DNA of 64,000 nucleotides from contig NZ_OMPO01000001.1 of the NCBI RefSeq assembly GCF_900292035.1, forward strand, positions 1,185,192 through 1,249,191. The letters are read 5' to 3'. The DNA comes from Blastococcus sp. Marseille-P5729. Lineage in GTDB: Bacteria > Actinomycetota > Actinomycetes > Mycobacteriales > Antricoccaceae. The notes under the pieces are model-generated. The model was not told the DNA's origin and did no database searches. It worked only from the letters and a program-made list of their open reading frames with translations. A program made the translations under genes and the position numbers. This document shows positions 32,998-42,786 of the stretch, one piece after another (the stretch's first letter is position 1; each line of letters starts with the position of its first letter).

Positions 32998-34518
32998 TCA
33001 GGGGCGGCGGACGGCGTCCTCGGCGCCGCCGGATGCCTCCAACGACGGCAGGCCGTCCACGGGATCGGTGTCCACCCGACGCTGGACGCCTTCCAGCACG
33101 TGCTTGCCGATCAGGTCGGACGACGGGAGATCGATCGGGTACTCGCCGGTGAAGCACGCGGTGCAGAGCCGGGATGAGGGCTGCTCGGTCGCCCGGACGA
33201 GCTGCTCCACCGACACATATCCGAGTGAGTCCGCGCCGATCGTGGTGCGGATGCCGTCGACGTCGAGGCCGTTGGCGATCAGCTCGGCACGGCTGGCGAA
33301 GTCGATGCCGTAGAAGCAGGGCCACTTCACCGGCGGCGACGAGATTCGCACGTGCACCTCGACCGCGCCGGCCTCCCGCAGCATCCGCACCAGGGCCCGC
33401 TGGGTGTTGCCGCGTACGATCGAGTCGTCGACGACGACCAGCCGCTTGCCGCGGATGACATCACGCAACGGGTTGAGCTTCAGGCGGATGCCGAGCTGCC
33501 GGATGGTCTGCGAGGGCTGGATGAAGGTGCGGCCGACGTACGCGTTCTTGACCAGTCCCTGTCCGTAGGGGATGCCGGACTCCTCGGCGTAGCCGATCGC
33601 GGCCGGGGTACCCGACTCGGGCGTCGGGATGACCAGGTCGGCATCGACCGGATGCTCACGGGCGAGCCGGCGTCCGATCTCGACGCGGGCGGCGTGCACC
33701 CCGCGACCGGCGATCGTGGTGTCGGGCCGGGCGAGGTAGACGTACTCGAAGACGCAGCCCTTGGGCTCGGGGGTGGCCCAGCGTGCGGAGCGCAGCCCGT
33801 CATCGTCGATGGCGATCAGCTCGCCGGGCTCGACCTCACGCACGAACGAGGCGCCCACGATGTCGAGGGCGGCGGTCTCCGACGCGACGACCCACCCGCG
33901 CTCGAGGCGGCCGAGCACCAGGGGCCGGACGCCGTGCGCATCGCGCGCGGCATAGAGGGTGTGCTCGTCACAGAAGACGAGCGAGAACGCCCCGCGCAAG
34001 GTGGGCAGCAGTTCGATCGCGGCGGCCTCGATGCTCAGGTCCGGCCGGCTGGCCAGCAGCGCCGTGACCAGGTCGGAGTCGGTCGACGTGCCCCTCATGC
34101 CGGGGACGCCATACTCGGCGGCACGCTGGGCGAGCTCGGTGGTGTTGACCAGATTTCCGTTGTGGCCCAGCGCGATCGACGTGCCGGTCGACGTGGTGCG
34201 GAAGGTCGGCTGTGCGTTCTCCCACTTCGACCCGCCGGTCGTCGAGTAACGGCAGTGGCCGACGGCGATGTGGCCGCGCAGGCTGGTGAGGGTCGCCTCG
34301 TCGAACACCTGGCTGACCAGGCCGACATCCTTGTAGATCACGATCTGCGAGCCGTCGCTGACCGCGATTCCGGCAGCCTCCTGGCCGCGGTGCTGCAGCG
34401 CGTAGAGGCCGTAGTAGGCGAGCTTGGCGACATCCTCCCCAGGCGCCCAGGCGCCGAAGACGCCACATTCCTCGCGGGGTTCGTCGTCGATCTCGCGGGG
34501 CGTGAGGGCTGGCTGCAC
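32998..34518 (-). CDS. purF: Amidophosphoribosyltransferase
   Basis: 506 aa. The short propeptide MQPALTPREIDDEPREE is followed by nucleophile Cys18 in CGVFG, exposed after processing. N-terminal glutamine amidotransferase (18-245: HRGQEAAGIAV, GHCRYST, NGNLVN) and C-terminal phosphoribosyltransferase with PRPP loop LVVVDDSIVRGNTQ. The Bacillus-type cysteines for an Fe-S cluster include CFTGEYP. First committed step of purine synthesis. Downstream end of the purL / sterol carrier / 141-aa / PH-like gene series, 109 nt after the last. Confidence 0.96.
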   Translation of the reverse strand: MQPALTPREIDDEPREECGVFGAWAPGEDVAKLAYYGLYALQHRGQEAAGIAVSDGSQIVIYKDVGLVSQVFDEATLTSLRGHIAVGHCRYSTTGGSKWENAQPTFRTTSTGTSIALGHNGNLVNTTELAQRAAEYGVPGMRGTSTDSDLVTALLASRPDLSIEAAAIELLPTLRGAFSLVFCDEHTLYAARDAHGVRPLVLGRLERGWVVASETAALDIVGASFVREVEPGELIAIDDDGLRSARWATPEPKGCVFEYVYLARPDTTIAGRGVHAARVEIGRRLAREHPVDADLVIPTPESGTPAAIGYAEESGIPYGQGLVKNAYVGRTFIQPSQTIRQLGIRLKLNPLRDVIRGKRLVVVDDSIVRGNTQRALVRMLREAGAVEVHVRISSPPVKWPCFYGIDFASRAELIANGLDVDGIRTTIGADSLGYVSVEQLVRATEQPSSRLCTACFTGEYPIDLPSSDLIGKHVLEGVQRRVDTDPVDGLPSLEASGGAEDAVRRP

Positions 34519-34627
34519 GATGGGACTCCTGGAGGGCAGAGGGCCGCGGCGAGCGGAAGTCTTGCCTGTCGAGTCTACGACCGCGGGACTGCGTCCGGCA
34601 CCGATAGCGGCTGTGGCCTGCGACCCT

Positions 34628-35803
34628 TCAGCGAGAATCGAGAAGCGCAGCGACCGCGTCCGGACGGCCCGCGGCGTATGCCGCGACGACGAAGGCGTCG
34701 GAGATCTCGCGACGACCGCCTTGGACGGCGCCGCTGGTGAGCTGCATCGTGCCAGTGGCCCGTCGGTAGCGCGGCACCCCCAACGGTGGACGTCCGCGCG
34801 GAAAGCTCTGGTGGTCGACCGGCCGAACGCTGATGCTGCGCAGCGTGGGCTCGACGACCTGCCGGATCTGCCCCCACGGCACGTGCGTGGTGGACCAGAA
34901 CACGTGCGTCGTGACCCCGTCGGGCGCGATGCGGATCCAGGGCACAGAGGCAGTCCGCCACGCGTAGTAGGCGGTCGCCACGCCGACGAGGATGACGACG
35001 ATCCCGATCACGAGCGTCACCGTACGCAGCACGCCGTCCAAGCCACCCACGTCGGTCAGGATCAGCATTCCCTGCAGGACGGCGAGCAGCGCGATCACGC
35101 CGAGGACGACGACGCCGGTGCGCTGCGATCGGGGGTATCCGGGAAACTCGTCCCGCGGGTGGACGATGCGTCTCCGCAGTCGCGGATCCGCAGCCGTAGG
35201 ACCGCCGCTTACCGCGGAGATCGGCATGCCGAACGCATCTGCGGCGTAGGCCTGCAGCGCGCAGAACAGCTCCGCACGTTGCTCGGCACGGACGACGCCC
35301 AGATCGAACCCGCACCCGTGCCGGTTCACGACGGGATACCTGACCATCCGTGGGTCGATGATCGACCTGTCCACCGGAACGATCCGCAGGACCTCGCGCG
35401 CCAGGTCGGTCTCAACCCAGATGCACCGGATCTGCTGCCAGGTCAGCAGCTGCCGTGACGAGCCGTCAACGAGGTCGATACCGTCGGCCCGCACGTCGAC
35501 GCCGCTGTCTCGGAATGCGCCTCGCCCAGCCACCCACGCCAGCCACAGAATCGGCAGCGGTGTCAGCCCGATGAGCAGGTTCGGCGACGTGGCGGACTGC
35601 AACGACAGCCAGGTCCACCCCCAGGCCAGGATTGCCGCCCCCGCCAGGAGCAGGAATGCGAGCGCGGCGAGCAGGAGACGACGGCCGGTCGAGGCTGCGC
35701 GCACCCGCACGGTCCCTGGCGATCCCGCTGTCACGGTACCGAGCACTGGTACCGCGGTGGCCGACCTGCCGCGGTCAGCTACGCTTCGCGCCGAGCCAGG
35801 CAA
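34628..35803 (-). CDS. Membrane protein with two PH-like domains (bPH type)
   Basis: 391 aa. TM helix pairs at about 42-62, 74-92 and 210-260, alternating with soluble parts that resemble bacterial PH domains: DSGVDVRADGIDLVDGSSRQLLTWQQIRCIWVE and VPWIRIAPDGVTTHVFWSTTHVPWGQIRQVVEPT. Function unknown; such proteins are often envelope-associated. It overlaps the 141-aa membrane gene by 29 nt and lies in the purL-to-purF gene series. Confidence 0.65.
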   Translation of the reverse strand: MPGSARSVADRGRSATAVPVLGTVTAGSPGTVRVRAASTGRRLLLAALAFLLLAGAAILAWGWTWLSLQSATSPNLLIGLTPLPILWLAWVAGRGAFRDSGVDVRADGIDLVDGSSRQLLTWQQIRCIWVETDLAREVLRIVPVDRSIIDPRMVRYPVVNRHGCGFDLGVVRAEQRAELFCALQAYAADAFGMPISAVSGGPTAADPRLRRRIVHPRDEFPGYPRSQRTGVVVLGVIALLAVLQGMLILTDVGGLDGVLRTVTLVIGIVVILVGVATAYYAWRTASVPWIRIAPDGVTTHVFWSTTHVPWGQIRQVVEPTLRSISVRPVDHQSFPRGRPPLGVPRYRRATGTMQLTSGAVQGGRREISDAFVVAAYAAGRPDAVAALLDSR

Positions 35804-36200
35804 CCAGACACAGCACGCTCGCGCTGCCGAAGAGCACCATGCCGACCAGGCCGATCGGCATGAACCCGAAGCCGCCGTCCTGCTCGGGCCTGGTGGAGTC
35901 GCCGATCCCGGTGAAGAAGTAGCCCAGGCTAATCAGGGCAAGGACGCCGGTGACGGCGGAGAGCAGCAGGTAACCCGACCGGCCTCCGCCGCGCCCTCCA
36001 CCGATCGATCCGCCGTCGTCCGCACCGCCGACGCCCAGCCAGATGCCCACCGCGACGGCCACGGCGCCGAACAGCGCGACCAGCAGGCCGTTGAGTGCCT
36101 GGTCTGGATTGCTGGCAGCGCCGAAGATCCCTGACCCCGCGACGAGCGCCCCGAAGAACAGCGCCGTCACGGCGATCAGGATCCGCATGTACCGGTTCAC
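35775..36200 (-). CDS. Small membrane protein of the purL-purF operon
   Basis: 141 aa from GTG 36200, which overlaps the stop of the sterol-carrier-like gene as GTGA. Four hydrophobic helices (about 5-25, 35-55, 73-93, 115-135), with a glycine-rich loop ([19 protein letters not shown]) between the second and third. No family recognised. Coupled translation with its neighbour supports the start. Confidence 0.7.
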   Translation of the reverse strand: MNRYMRILIAVTALFFGALVAGSGIFGAASNPDQALNGLLVALFGAVAVAVGIWLGVGGADDGGSIGGGRGGGRSGYLLLSAVTGVLALISLGYFFTGIGDSTRPEQDGGFGFMPIGLVGMVLFGSASVLCLVAWLGAKRS

Positions 36201-36580
36201 TCGGCCGGCTCCACGAGGGGCAGGACGGAGTTGAGGTCCGCGCGAGTGCCGCTGGTGGAGACGAGGCCGTCGGCGACGGCGTCCGCCCAAGGCATCCGGC
36301 CGGTGGCGAGCATCAGCCAGGTACCCGGTGCCATCTCGACGACGTTCGGCGGCGTGCCGCGGCGGTGATCGAGGCCGGCGATGCACTGGACCGCGACGTA
36401 CGGCGGAATCCGCAGCTCGACCGAGCCGCCGGGATGGGATGCTGCGAGATACCGTGCCGTGGCGCGGACCGCGCTCGCGACCACCGGCCGCGGCGGCTCG
36501 CCGCCACCGGCAAGCCACGCCTCGACCGGAGCGAGGAGCTCGCGGACCTCGGCGGCGGACAGCGCCTTACGCTGCGACAT
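36197..36580 (-). CDS. Sterol carrier (SCP2-like) family protein
   Basis: 127 aa. Resembles the short actinobacterial sterol carrier family protein found beside pur genes: [21 protein letters not shown] at the start, [29 protein letters not shown], then [36 protein letters not shown]. It starts 7 nt after purL ends and overlaps the next gene by 4 nt. Lipid-binding role is by family only; the link to purine synthesis is unexplained. Confidence 0.75.
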   Translation of the reverse strand: MSQRKALSAAEVRELLAPVEAWLAGGGEPPRPVVASAVRATARYLAASHPGGSVELRIPPYVAVQCIAGLDHRRGTPPNVVEMAPGTWLMLATGRMPWADAVADGLVSTSGTRADLNSVLPLVEPAE

Positions 36581-36587
36581 CGCGCTG

Positions 36588-39500
36588 CTACCCGAGGTGG
36601 GCTCGCGCGTTGCGGAACATCCGCAGCCACGGGCTCTCGTCGTCCGGATTGCCGCTGGTCCAGGACATCTGGATGTTGCGCTGAACCCGCTCGGGGTGCG
36701 GCATCATCGCGGTGAACCGGCCGTCCGGCGTGGTGACCGCAGTGAGTCCGTCGGGTGAGCCGTTGGGGTTGGCCGGGTAGCGCATCGCCACCTCGCCCCC
36801 TGGATGCACGTAGCGCAGAGAGCGGACGACGTCCGCCTCGCTGCCCTGGTGCCGGAAGTCGGCGAAGCCCTCGCCGTGTGCGACGGCGATCGGCATCCGG
36901 CTGCCGGCCATGCCGGCGAAGAAGACGGACGGCGAGTCGAGCACCTCGACCAGCGACAGGCGCGCCTCGTATTGCTCCGAGAGGTTGCGGGTGAACCGCG
37001 GCCATGCCTGCGCCCCGGGGATCAGCTCGGCGAGCGCGGCAAACATCTGGCAGCCGTTGCAGATGCCCAGACCGAACGTGTCCGGGCGGTGGAAGAACTC
37101 GCTGAAGGCGTCGGTGAGTCGCGGGTTGAACAGTACCGAGCGCGCCCAGCCCTCCCCCGCGCCGAGGGTGTCGCCGTACGAGAAGCCGCCGCAGGCGACG
37201 AGGCCGGCGGCGTCCGCGAGGTCGAATCGGCCGGACTGCAGGTCGGTCATGTGGACGTCGATCGCGTCGAAGCCGGCGGTGTGGAAGCCGAACGCGGTCT
37301 CGACGTGGGAGTTCACGCCCTGCTCGCGCAGGATCGCGACCTTGGGGCGGGCGCCGAGGTTCAGATACGGCGCGGCGATGTCATCGGTGGGATCGAAGGC
37401 GGTGACGACCTCGAGCAGCGGGTCGGCGACCCCCCGTTCGGAGTCCGCGCAGTCAGGGTTGTCCCGCAGCCGACTGATCCGCCAGGACACCTCGTCCCAA
37501 GCGCGGTACAGTTCCTCGAACGGCTCGTCGATCCCTTCAGCGCCGGCGATCCGGACTCGGATCCGCTCGCGATCGCTGGGCGTGGCGACCGTCGAGGTGA
37601 GGTCGCCGAGGCCATGCTTCTGCAGCACTGCGGTCACGGCGGCGGCATCCTCCTGGCGGATCTCGACGACCGCGCCGAGCTCCTCGGAGAGCAGCGTCGG
37701 CACCGACGGAACGGCGACGTCGAGGCCGCAGCCCGAGGCGAAGGCCATCTCGCAGAGCGTCGCCCAGAGTCCGCCGTCCGACCGGTCGTGGTACGCGGTG
37801 ATCAGTCCGGCTGCGCGCAGCTCGTTGACCGCCGTGACCAGACTGACAAGCCGCTGCGGATCGTCGAGATCGGGGACCTCGCGGCCGAAGCCGCCGTTCA
37901 CCTGCGCGGCGATCGATCCAGCCATGCGGTTCTTGCCCGCGCCGAGGTCGATGAGCAGCAGCTCGGAGCGTCGGCCGCATCCTGCACTCGTCAGAAGCGG
38001 GGTGAGGGTGCCGCGGACGTCGTCCAGGGCGGAGAAGGCGGTCACGACGAGAGAGACCGGCGAGGTGACCTGCTTGGCGGTATCGCCGTCCTGCCAGCGG
38101 GTGCGCATCGAGAGCGAGTCCTTGCCGACCGGCACCCCGATGCCGAGCGCCGGGCACAGCTCCATCGCGACGGCGTGCACGGTGTCGTGCAGGGCGGCGT
38201 CCTCGCCGTCCTCGCCGCAAGCCGCCATCCAGTTGCACGAGAGCTTCGTGCCGCGCAGCTCGAACGGGGCCGCGAGCAGGTTGGTGATCGCCTCGCCAAC
38301 TGCCATCCGGCCGGACGCCGGGGCATCGACCGCGGCCAGCGGCGTACGCTCTCCGCTCGACATTGCCTCGCCCGTGAAGCCGGTGTAGTCGGCGAGGGTC
38401 ACGGCGACGTCGGCGACCGGGACCTGCCGCGGACCCACCATCTGGTCACGGTGGGTCAACCCGCCGACCGACCGGTCGGCGATGGTCACGAGGAACCGCT
38501 TGCTCGCGACCGTGGGGTGCCGCAGGACGGCGTACGCCGTATCACGCAACAAATCCCCGCCGAGGCCGCTCAGATCGAGATCGTCACCAGAGCGCTCGAT
38601 GCGGCGTACGTCGCGGGTCATCCGCGGCGGCTTGCCGAGCAGCACCTCCATCGGCATGTCGATCGCCCGGTCTGCCTCAGGGGTGCTCAGCGGATCTTCG
38701 AGCGCTTCATCGGCAAGTACGAGCTGGCCGTCCGACGAGGCGCGGCCGACGACGTCCACCGGGCAGCGTTCACGCGCGGCGAGGGTCTGCAGCAGGCCGA
38801 GCGACTCGGGCGCGATCGCGAGGACATAACGCTCCTGCGACTCGTTGCACCAGATCTCCTTCGGCGCGAGACCGGACTCCTCGAGGGGCACGGCGCCCAG
38901 GTCGAAGCGGGCACCGAGTCCGGCGCCGTCCACCAGCTCCGGGAAGGCGTTGGACAGGCCTCCCGCGCCGACGTCGTGGATCGCCAGAATCGGATTTCGC
39001 TCGCCCAGGGCCCAGCAGTGGTTGATGACCTCCTGCGCGCGCCGCTCCATCTCGGGATTCCCGCGCTGCACCGAGTCGAAGTCGAGCTCGGCGGCGTTAA
39101 CGCCTGCGGCCATGGAGGACGCCGCGCCACCGCCCATGCCGATCCGCATTCCCGGCCCGCCGATCTGCACCAGCAGCGTGCCTTCGGGAAACTGGATCTT
39201 CTCGGTCTGCTCGGCGCTGATCGTGCCGAGCCCCCCGGCGCTCATGATCGGCTTGTGGTAGCCGCGGCGGACGCCGTCGACAGTCTGCTCGTACACACGG
39301 AAGAAGCCGCCGAGCCCGGGGCGGCCGAACTCGTTGTTGAAGGCCGCTGCGCCGATTGGTCCGTCGGTCATGATCTCCAGCGGGCTGGCGATGTGCTCCG
39401 GTGCGCCGTACGGCTCGCGCTCCCACGGTTCCTCGGTGCCGGGCAGGTGCAGGTTCGAGACGATGAACCCGGTGAGCCCGGCCTTCGGCTGCGACCCACG

Positions 39501-40508
39501 TCCGGTCGCGCCCTCGTCGCGGATCTCGCCGCCGGCGCCGGTCGCGGCGCCCGGGAAGGGCGAGATGGCGGTCGGGTGGTTGTGCGTCTCCACCTTCATC
39601 AGCACGTGCACGTCGCCGTCACGCGGCGCATACCGGCTCGGCTCCTGCGGGGTCTCCGGTAGCAGGCGAGTACGGCGTCCGCCTTCCATGACCGAGGCGT
39701 TGTCCTTGTACGCGACGATCGTCGACTCGGGATGCTGCTGCTCGGTGTGCCGGATCATGCCGAACAGCGACCTCGGCTGCGGCTGACCGTCGATGATGAA
39801 GTCGGCGTTGAAGATCTTGTGGCGGCAGTGCTCGGAGTTGGCCTGGGCGAACATCATCAGCTCGACGTCGGTCGGGTTGCGCCGCAGTCCTGTGAACGCC
39901 TCGTCGAGGTACTCGATCTCGTCATCCGACAGCGCAAGCCCGTAGGCCTGATTGGCCTCGTCGAGCGCGGCGCGCCCGCGGCCGAGGACGTCGACGTGCT
40001 CCATCGGCTCGGGATCGCGATCGGCGAACAGCCGCTGGGCCTGCTCGAGCGTGCCCAGCACGGTCTCGGTCATCCGATCGTGCAGCAGACCGGCGCATGC
40101 GGCCTGGGCGGCGTCGTCCAGGCCGCCCTCGTGGACGACGACGTACTGCGTGACCCGCTCGATCCGGTGCACGTCGATGCCGCAACTGTGCGCGATGTCG
40201 GTCGCCTTCGACGCCCACGGCGAGATCGTCCCGAGTCGCGGTGCGACGACGTACGCCGTGCACTGCTGATCGGCGCCGGTAGCCGGCGGCTCGTAGGGCT
40301 CTCCGTATGTCAGCAGACAGGTGACGCGCTCGAGCGCGTCCGCGTCCATGGGTTCGTCGGTGGCGACCAGGTGCACGTGGCGCGCGGCGACGGCGGTGAC
40401 CTGCGGTGCCACGGTACGCAGCCGCGCCAGGAGGCCGGCCAGGCGGAAGTCGGACAGTGCGCGGCCCGCCTCGATCGTGACCAGCGCATAGTGGTGCGAG
40501 GGGTTCAT
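36588..40508 (-). CDS. purL: Phosphoribosylformylglycinamidine synthase, large single-chain form
   Basis: 1306 aa from ATG 40508. One polypeptide carries a PurS-like N-terminal region (about 5-130), two AIRS-type catalytic halves ([52 protein letters not shown]) and a C-terminal glutaminase (about 1050-1306) with the catalytic Cys in GICNGCQM and His/Glu in MMPHPER. This is the large PurL of gammaproteobacteria and eukaryotes; most actinobacteria use separate PurS, PurQ and PurL proteins. Step 4 of the pathway: FGAR + Gln + ATP to FGAM. Four further genes up to purF follow on the same strand. Confidence 0.95.
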   Translation of the reverse strand: MNPSHHYALVTIEAGRALSDFRLAGLLARLRTVAPQVTAVAARHVHLVATDEPMDADALERVTCLLTYGEPYEPPATGADQQCTAYVVAPRLGTISPWASKATDIAHSCGIDVHRIERVTQYVVVHEGGLDDAAQAACAGLLHDRMTETVLGTLEQAQRLFADRDPEPMEHVDVLGRGRAALDEANQAYGLALSDDEIEYLDEAFTGLRRNPTDVELMMFAQANSEHCRHKIFNADFIIDGQPQPRSLFGMIRHTEQQHPESTIVAYKDNASVMEGGRRTRLLPETPQEPSRYAPRDGDVHVLMKVETHNHPTAISPFPGAATGAGGEIRDEGATGRGSQPKAGLTGFIVSNLHLPGTEEPWEREPYGAPEHIASPLEIMTDGPIGAAAFNNEFGRPGLGGFFRVYEQTVDGVRRGYHKPIMSAGGLGTISAEQTEKIQFPEGTLLVQIGGPGMRIGMGGGAASSMAAGVNAAELDFDSVQRGNPEMERRAQEVINHCWALGERNPILAIHDVGAGGLSNAFPELVDGAGLGARFDLGAVPLEESGLAPKEIWCNESQERYVLAIAPESLGLLQTLAARERCPVDVVGRASSDGQLVLADEALEDPLSTPEADRAIDMPMEVLLGKPPRMTRDVRRIERSGDDLDLSGLGGDLLRDTAYAVLRHPTVASKRFLVTIADRSVGGLTHRDQMVGPRQVPVADVAVTLADYTGFTGEAMSSGERTPLAAVDAPASGRMAVGEAITNLLAAPFELRGTKLSCNWMAACGEDGEDAALHDTVHAVAMELCPALGIGVPVGKDSLSMRTRWQDGDTAKQVTSPVSLVVTAFSALDDVRGTLTPLLTSAGCGRRSELLLIDLGAGKNRMAGSIAAQVNGGFGREVPDLDDPQRLVSLVTAVNELRAAGLITAYHDRSDGGLWATLCEMAFASGCGLDVAVPSVPTLLSEELGAVVEIRQEDAAAVTAVLQKHGLGDLTSTVATPSDRERIRVRIAGAEGIDEPFEELYRAWDEVSWRISRLRDNPDCADSERGVADPLLEVVTAFDPTDDIAAPYLNLGARPKVAILREQGVNSHVETAFGFHTAGFDAIDVHMTDLQSGRFDLADAAGLVACGGFSYGDTLGAGEGWARSVLFNPRLTDAFSEFFHRPDTFGLGICNGCQMFAALAELIPGAQAWPRFTRNLSEQYEARLSLVEVLDSPSVFFAGMAGSRMPIAVAHGEGFADFRHQGSEADVVRSLRYVHPGGEVAMRYPANPNGSPDGLTAVTTPDGRFTAMMPHPERVQRNIQMSWTSGNPDDESPWLRMFRNARAHLG

Positions 40509-40603
40509 GAGAGGCGGCTCCGCAGCATCGAAGGGGACCCCTCCAGGGTATCGAGCGGCGCGCGACACACCGGTGCCGGCAGCGGCGCCCAACAGCCGTA
40601 CGC

Positions 40604-40900
40604 CTAGGTTTCGGCGCGGCGCATGCCGTCGCCGCTGGGCGGGTCCTGCAGCTTGCGCTGATCGTGCTCGGCGCGGGCCGCCTGGGTACGGGCCTGCTCC
40701 TCGTCGCGGTTCTCCTGCAGCGCCTTGTCGTGCTCGGTGCGCCCCTCGGCGTCGTCCTGCTCCTGCAGAGCCTCACCATGCTCGGCGTGAGCCTCGCCCT
40801 CGAACTGCATGGCGACGTCGCCGCGCGCCTCACCGACGAACTTCTCTACCCTGCCTGCGACCTCTTCGAGCTTGTGCTTTGCTTCATCGAAGAAACCCAC
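40604..40900 (-). CDS. CsbD-like / charged stress-type protein
   Basis: 98 aa from GTG 40900, chosen because GGAAGAGG lies just upstream; an ATG at 40930 is an alternative. Starts [27 protein letters not shown], as in CsbD-like general stress proteins, then highly charged helical repeats ([30 protein letters not shown]). No TM segment. Probably a stress-induced soluble protein. Confidence 0.65.
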   Translation of the reverse strand: MGFFDEAKHKLEEVAGRVEKFVGEARGDVAMQFEGEAHAEHGEALQEQDDAEGRTEHDKALQENRDEEQARTQAARAEHDQRKLQDPPSGDGMRRAET

Positions 40901-40970
40901 GACGCCACCTCTTCCTGACAACCTGTTCATTGATCATCCTGCCACCTGCGGGTCACGAAGGGACCGCTGA

Positions 40971-41765
40971 ATGCCGAGCCGCTTTGCGCCGGGGCGCCAC
41001 CGCGGTCTGTCCGACCAACTCGGCGACCTGCAGCTGCTCGGTTTCGCCCTGCTCGGCGGGGCGATCGCCGCGGCCGGATTCGGGTTCCTGATCTATCTGC
41101 GCGCGGTGCCCGAGGGAAGCCGTCCGCTCGCGGGAACGGTGTGGCTGCTCGTGGCGGTGGCGCTCACGGCGCTGGGTGCGGCCTTCTGGGTCTTCGCGAA
41201 CTCGCGCCCGACGCGGAGGCACTCTCTCCTCGCCGTGGCGGCCGGGCTGATCCTCACCATCCTGATTTCGGCCGTCTCGAGCACCGGCCACTGGCGCTCG
41301 ATCGCGGGGCATCCCGACAACGCGCCGTCCACCTTCTACGCCGAGGACAACGTCGACCAGCTGCTACAGCGTCTGGTGGAGCACGCCGGCGGACGGCCGA
41401 TCCTCGGCATCTACCTGTCGAACCATTACGAGTCGTCGATCATCGTGCCGCTCGCCGGCGGTCCCTCCGGCAGCACCGGCGGCGAGATCATCTCGGTGAA
41501 GCCGGACGGCGGGACTCAGGTGGTGCAGACCAAGCTCTCCCCCGGAATCGCTGCCGGCGAAGGCCTGGATCCGGCCGACCTCGACCCGGCCGTCATCGAG
41601 CAGATCGCGACGGAATCGGCGAAGACCGCGGGACTGGATGATCGGGACGAGGTCCGCGTTCAGGCGCAGCGACGCGACGGGGCGACGGCGTACGAGGTGA
41701 TGACCCGCAAGCGCGGCGTCGATCAACCCTGGCTGCGCTTCGACCTCGACGGGCACCGCATCTAA
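40971..41765 (+). CDS. Hypothetical membrane-anchored protein
   Basis: 264 aa. Three N-terminal TM helices (about 20-44, 55-74, 81-100), then an extracytoplasmic or cytoplasmic domain of about 160 residues (FYAEDNVDQLLQRLVEHAGGRPILGIYLSNHYESSIIVPL...). No family recognised. Divergent from the CsbD-like gene, and stops 5 nt before the convergent tandem SnoaL gene. Confidence 0.6.
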   Translation: MPSRFAPGRHRGLSDQLGDLQLLGFALLGGAIAAAGFGFLIYLRAVPEGSRPLAGTVWLLVAVALTALGAAFWVFANSRPTRRHSLLAVAAGLILTILISAVSSTGHWRSIAGHPDNAPSTFYAEDNVDQLLQRLVEHAGGRPILGIYLSNHYESSIIVPLAGGPSGSTGGEIISVKPDGGTQVVQTKLSPGIAAGEGLDPADLDPAVIEQIATESAKTAGLDDRDEVRVQAQRRDGATAYEVMTRKRGVDQPWLRFDLDGHRI

Positions 41766-41770
41766 GGTCG

Positions 41771-42712
41771 CTACGACAGGGGCTCGCTCAGCGGTGTCCG
41801 GGCGGCGTCGTGCAGCCGGCTGGACTCATGACCTGCGGTGCTGAATCCGGCCGCCGGGTAGTCGAACCCGTCGAGCTCAGAGCTCTCCCGCGCCTGCTTG
41901 TGATAGGAGCGGATCTCGGCGATCCGGTCACCGTCGAAGACGTACCACTCGGTGCCGCGAGTGACGATCCGCCGCCTGTCTGTCTCCGGCTCCCAGTACA
42001 TGGACCACTCGATGACCGCTTCGTCGCCGCGCTCGATCAGGCTCTCTACGACCCACCGCGCGCGCAGCATCCGCGCGACCTTGCGCCAGTACCGGGCGAG
42101 ATGCTCGGCTCCCCCGACGGCTGAAGAGCCCACGTTGGGCTGCAGGAAGTAGTGAACGACGTCGTCGGCGAACATGCTCTGCAGGGCGCCCGCGTCTGCC
42201 CGGGTACACGCGTCGTAGTACGCCACGATCAGCGGCAGGCGTGACGGCCGGGGAGGATCCCCCGGAACCGCGAGCTGAGCTGCCGGCACCGCGCCGCCAT
42301 AACCCCGGCGGTCGTAGTCGAAGCCGTCGAGGTCGGATGCCGTCGCGGTCACCTGGTGATAGGAACGCGCCTCGCTGAGCCGGCCGTCATCGATGAGGAA
42401 CCACTCGGATGCGCGCATCGACGTCGCGATTGCGGTATCGCGCGGCGTCCAGGTCATCGTGTACTCGATCGCAGCACGATCATCCTGCTCGATGTAGCGG
42501 TCGATCGTCCATTGGGATCCGATCAGCCGGACCGACTTGGCGGTGGTGGCGGCGAGTGCTCGCGCACCCTCCCGCGGATGTGAGCCCTGGTTGGGGGCGA
42601 GGAAGTAGTGGATGAAGCCGTCGGTGAGACAGCCGGCGATCGCCTCGACGTCGGCGGCATAACAGGCGGCGTAGTAGCGGCGTACCAGGTCGAGATTGTT
42701 CATCGTCTCCAC
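41771..42712 (-). CDS. Tandem SnoaL/NTF2-like protein
   Basis: 313 aa with two similar halves (about 4-138 and 160-290). Both contain LVRRYYAACYAADVEAIAGCLTDGFIHYFLAPNQGSHP-like and WT.....T...ASEWFLIDDGRLSEARSYH-like segments; the second copy is IVAYYDACTRADAGALQSMFADDVVHYFLQPNVGSS...TEWYVFDGDRIAEIRSYH. Internal duplication of an NTF2 fold; each may bind a small ligand. Function unknown. Start may be Met1 or Met4. Confidence 0.75.
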   Translation of the reverse strand: METMNNLDLVRRYYAACYAADVEAIAGCLTDGFIHYFLAPNQGSHPREGARALAATTAKSVRLIGSQWTIDRYIEQDDRAAIEYTMTWTPRDTAIATSMRASEWFLIDDGRLSEARSYHQVTATASDLDGFDYDRRGYGGAVPAAQLAVPGDPPRPSRLPLIVAYYDACTRADAGALQSMFADDVVHYFLQPNVGSSAVGGAEHLARYWRKVARMLRARWVVESLIERGDEAVIEWSMYWEPETDRRRIVTRGTEWYVFDGDRIAEIRSYHKQARESSELDGFDYPAAGFSTAGHESSRLHDAARTPLSEPLS

Positions 42713-42786
42713 TCACGTCCATCACAGTGGCGTAGCGCTGCGGTCATGACCCGGATGAGCCAGGTCATGACCGCAGCGGGCAGGCG

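Noticed and set aside
36804-39662. Long plus-strand frame of 952 codons
   Set aside because: Antisense shadow of purL with the usual Arg/Asp/Val bias and no recognisable domain.
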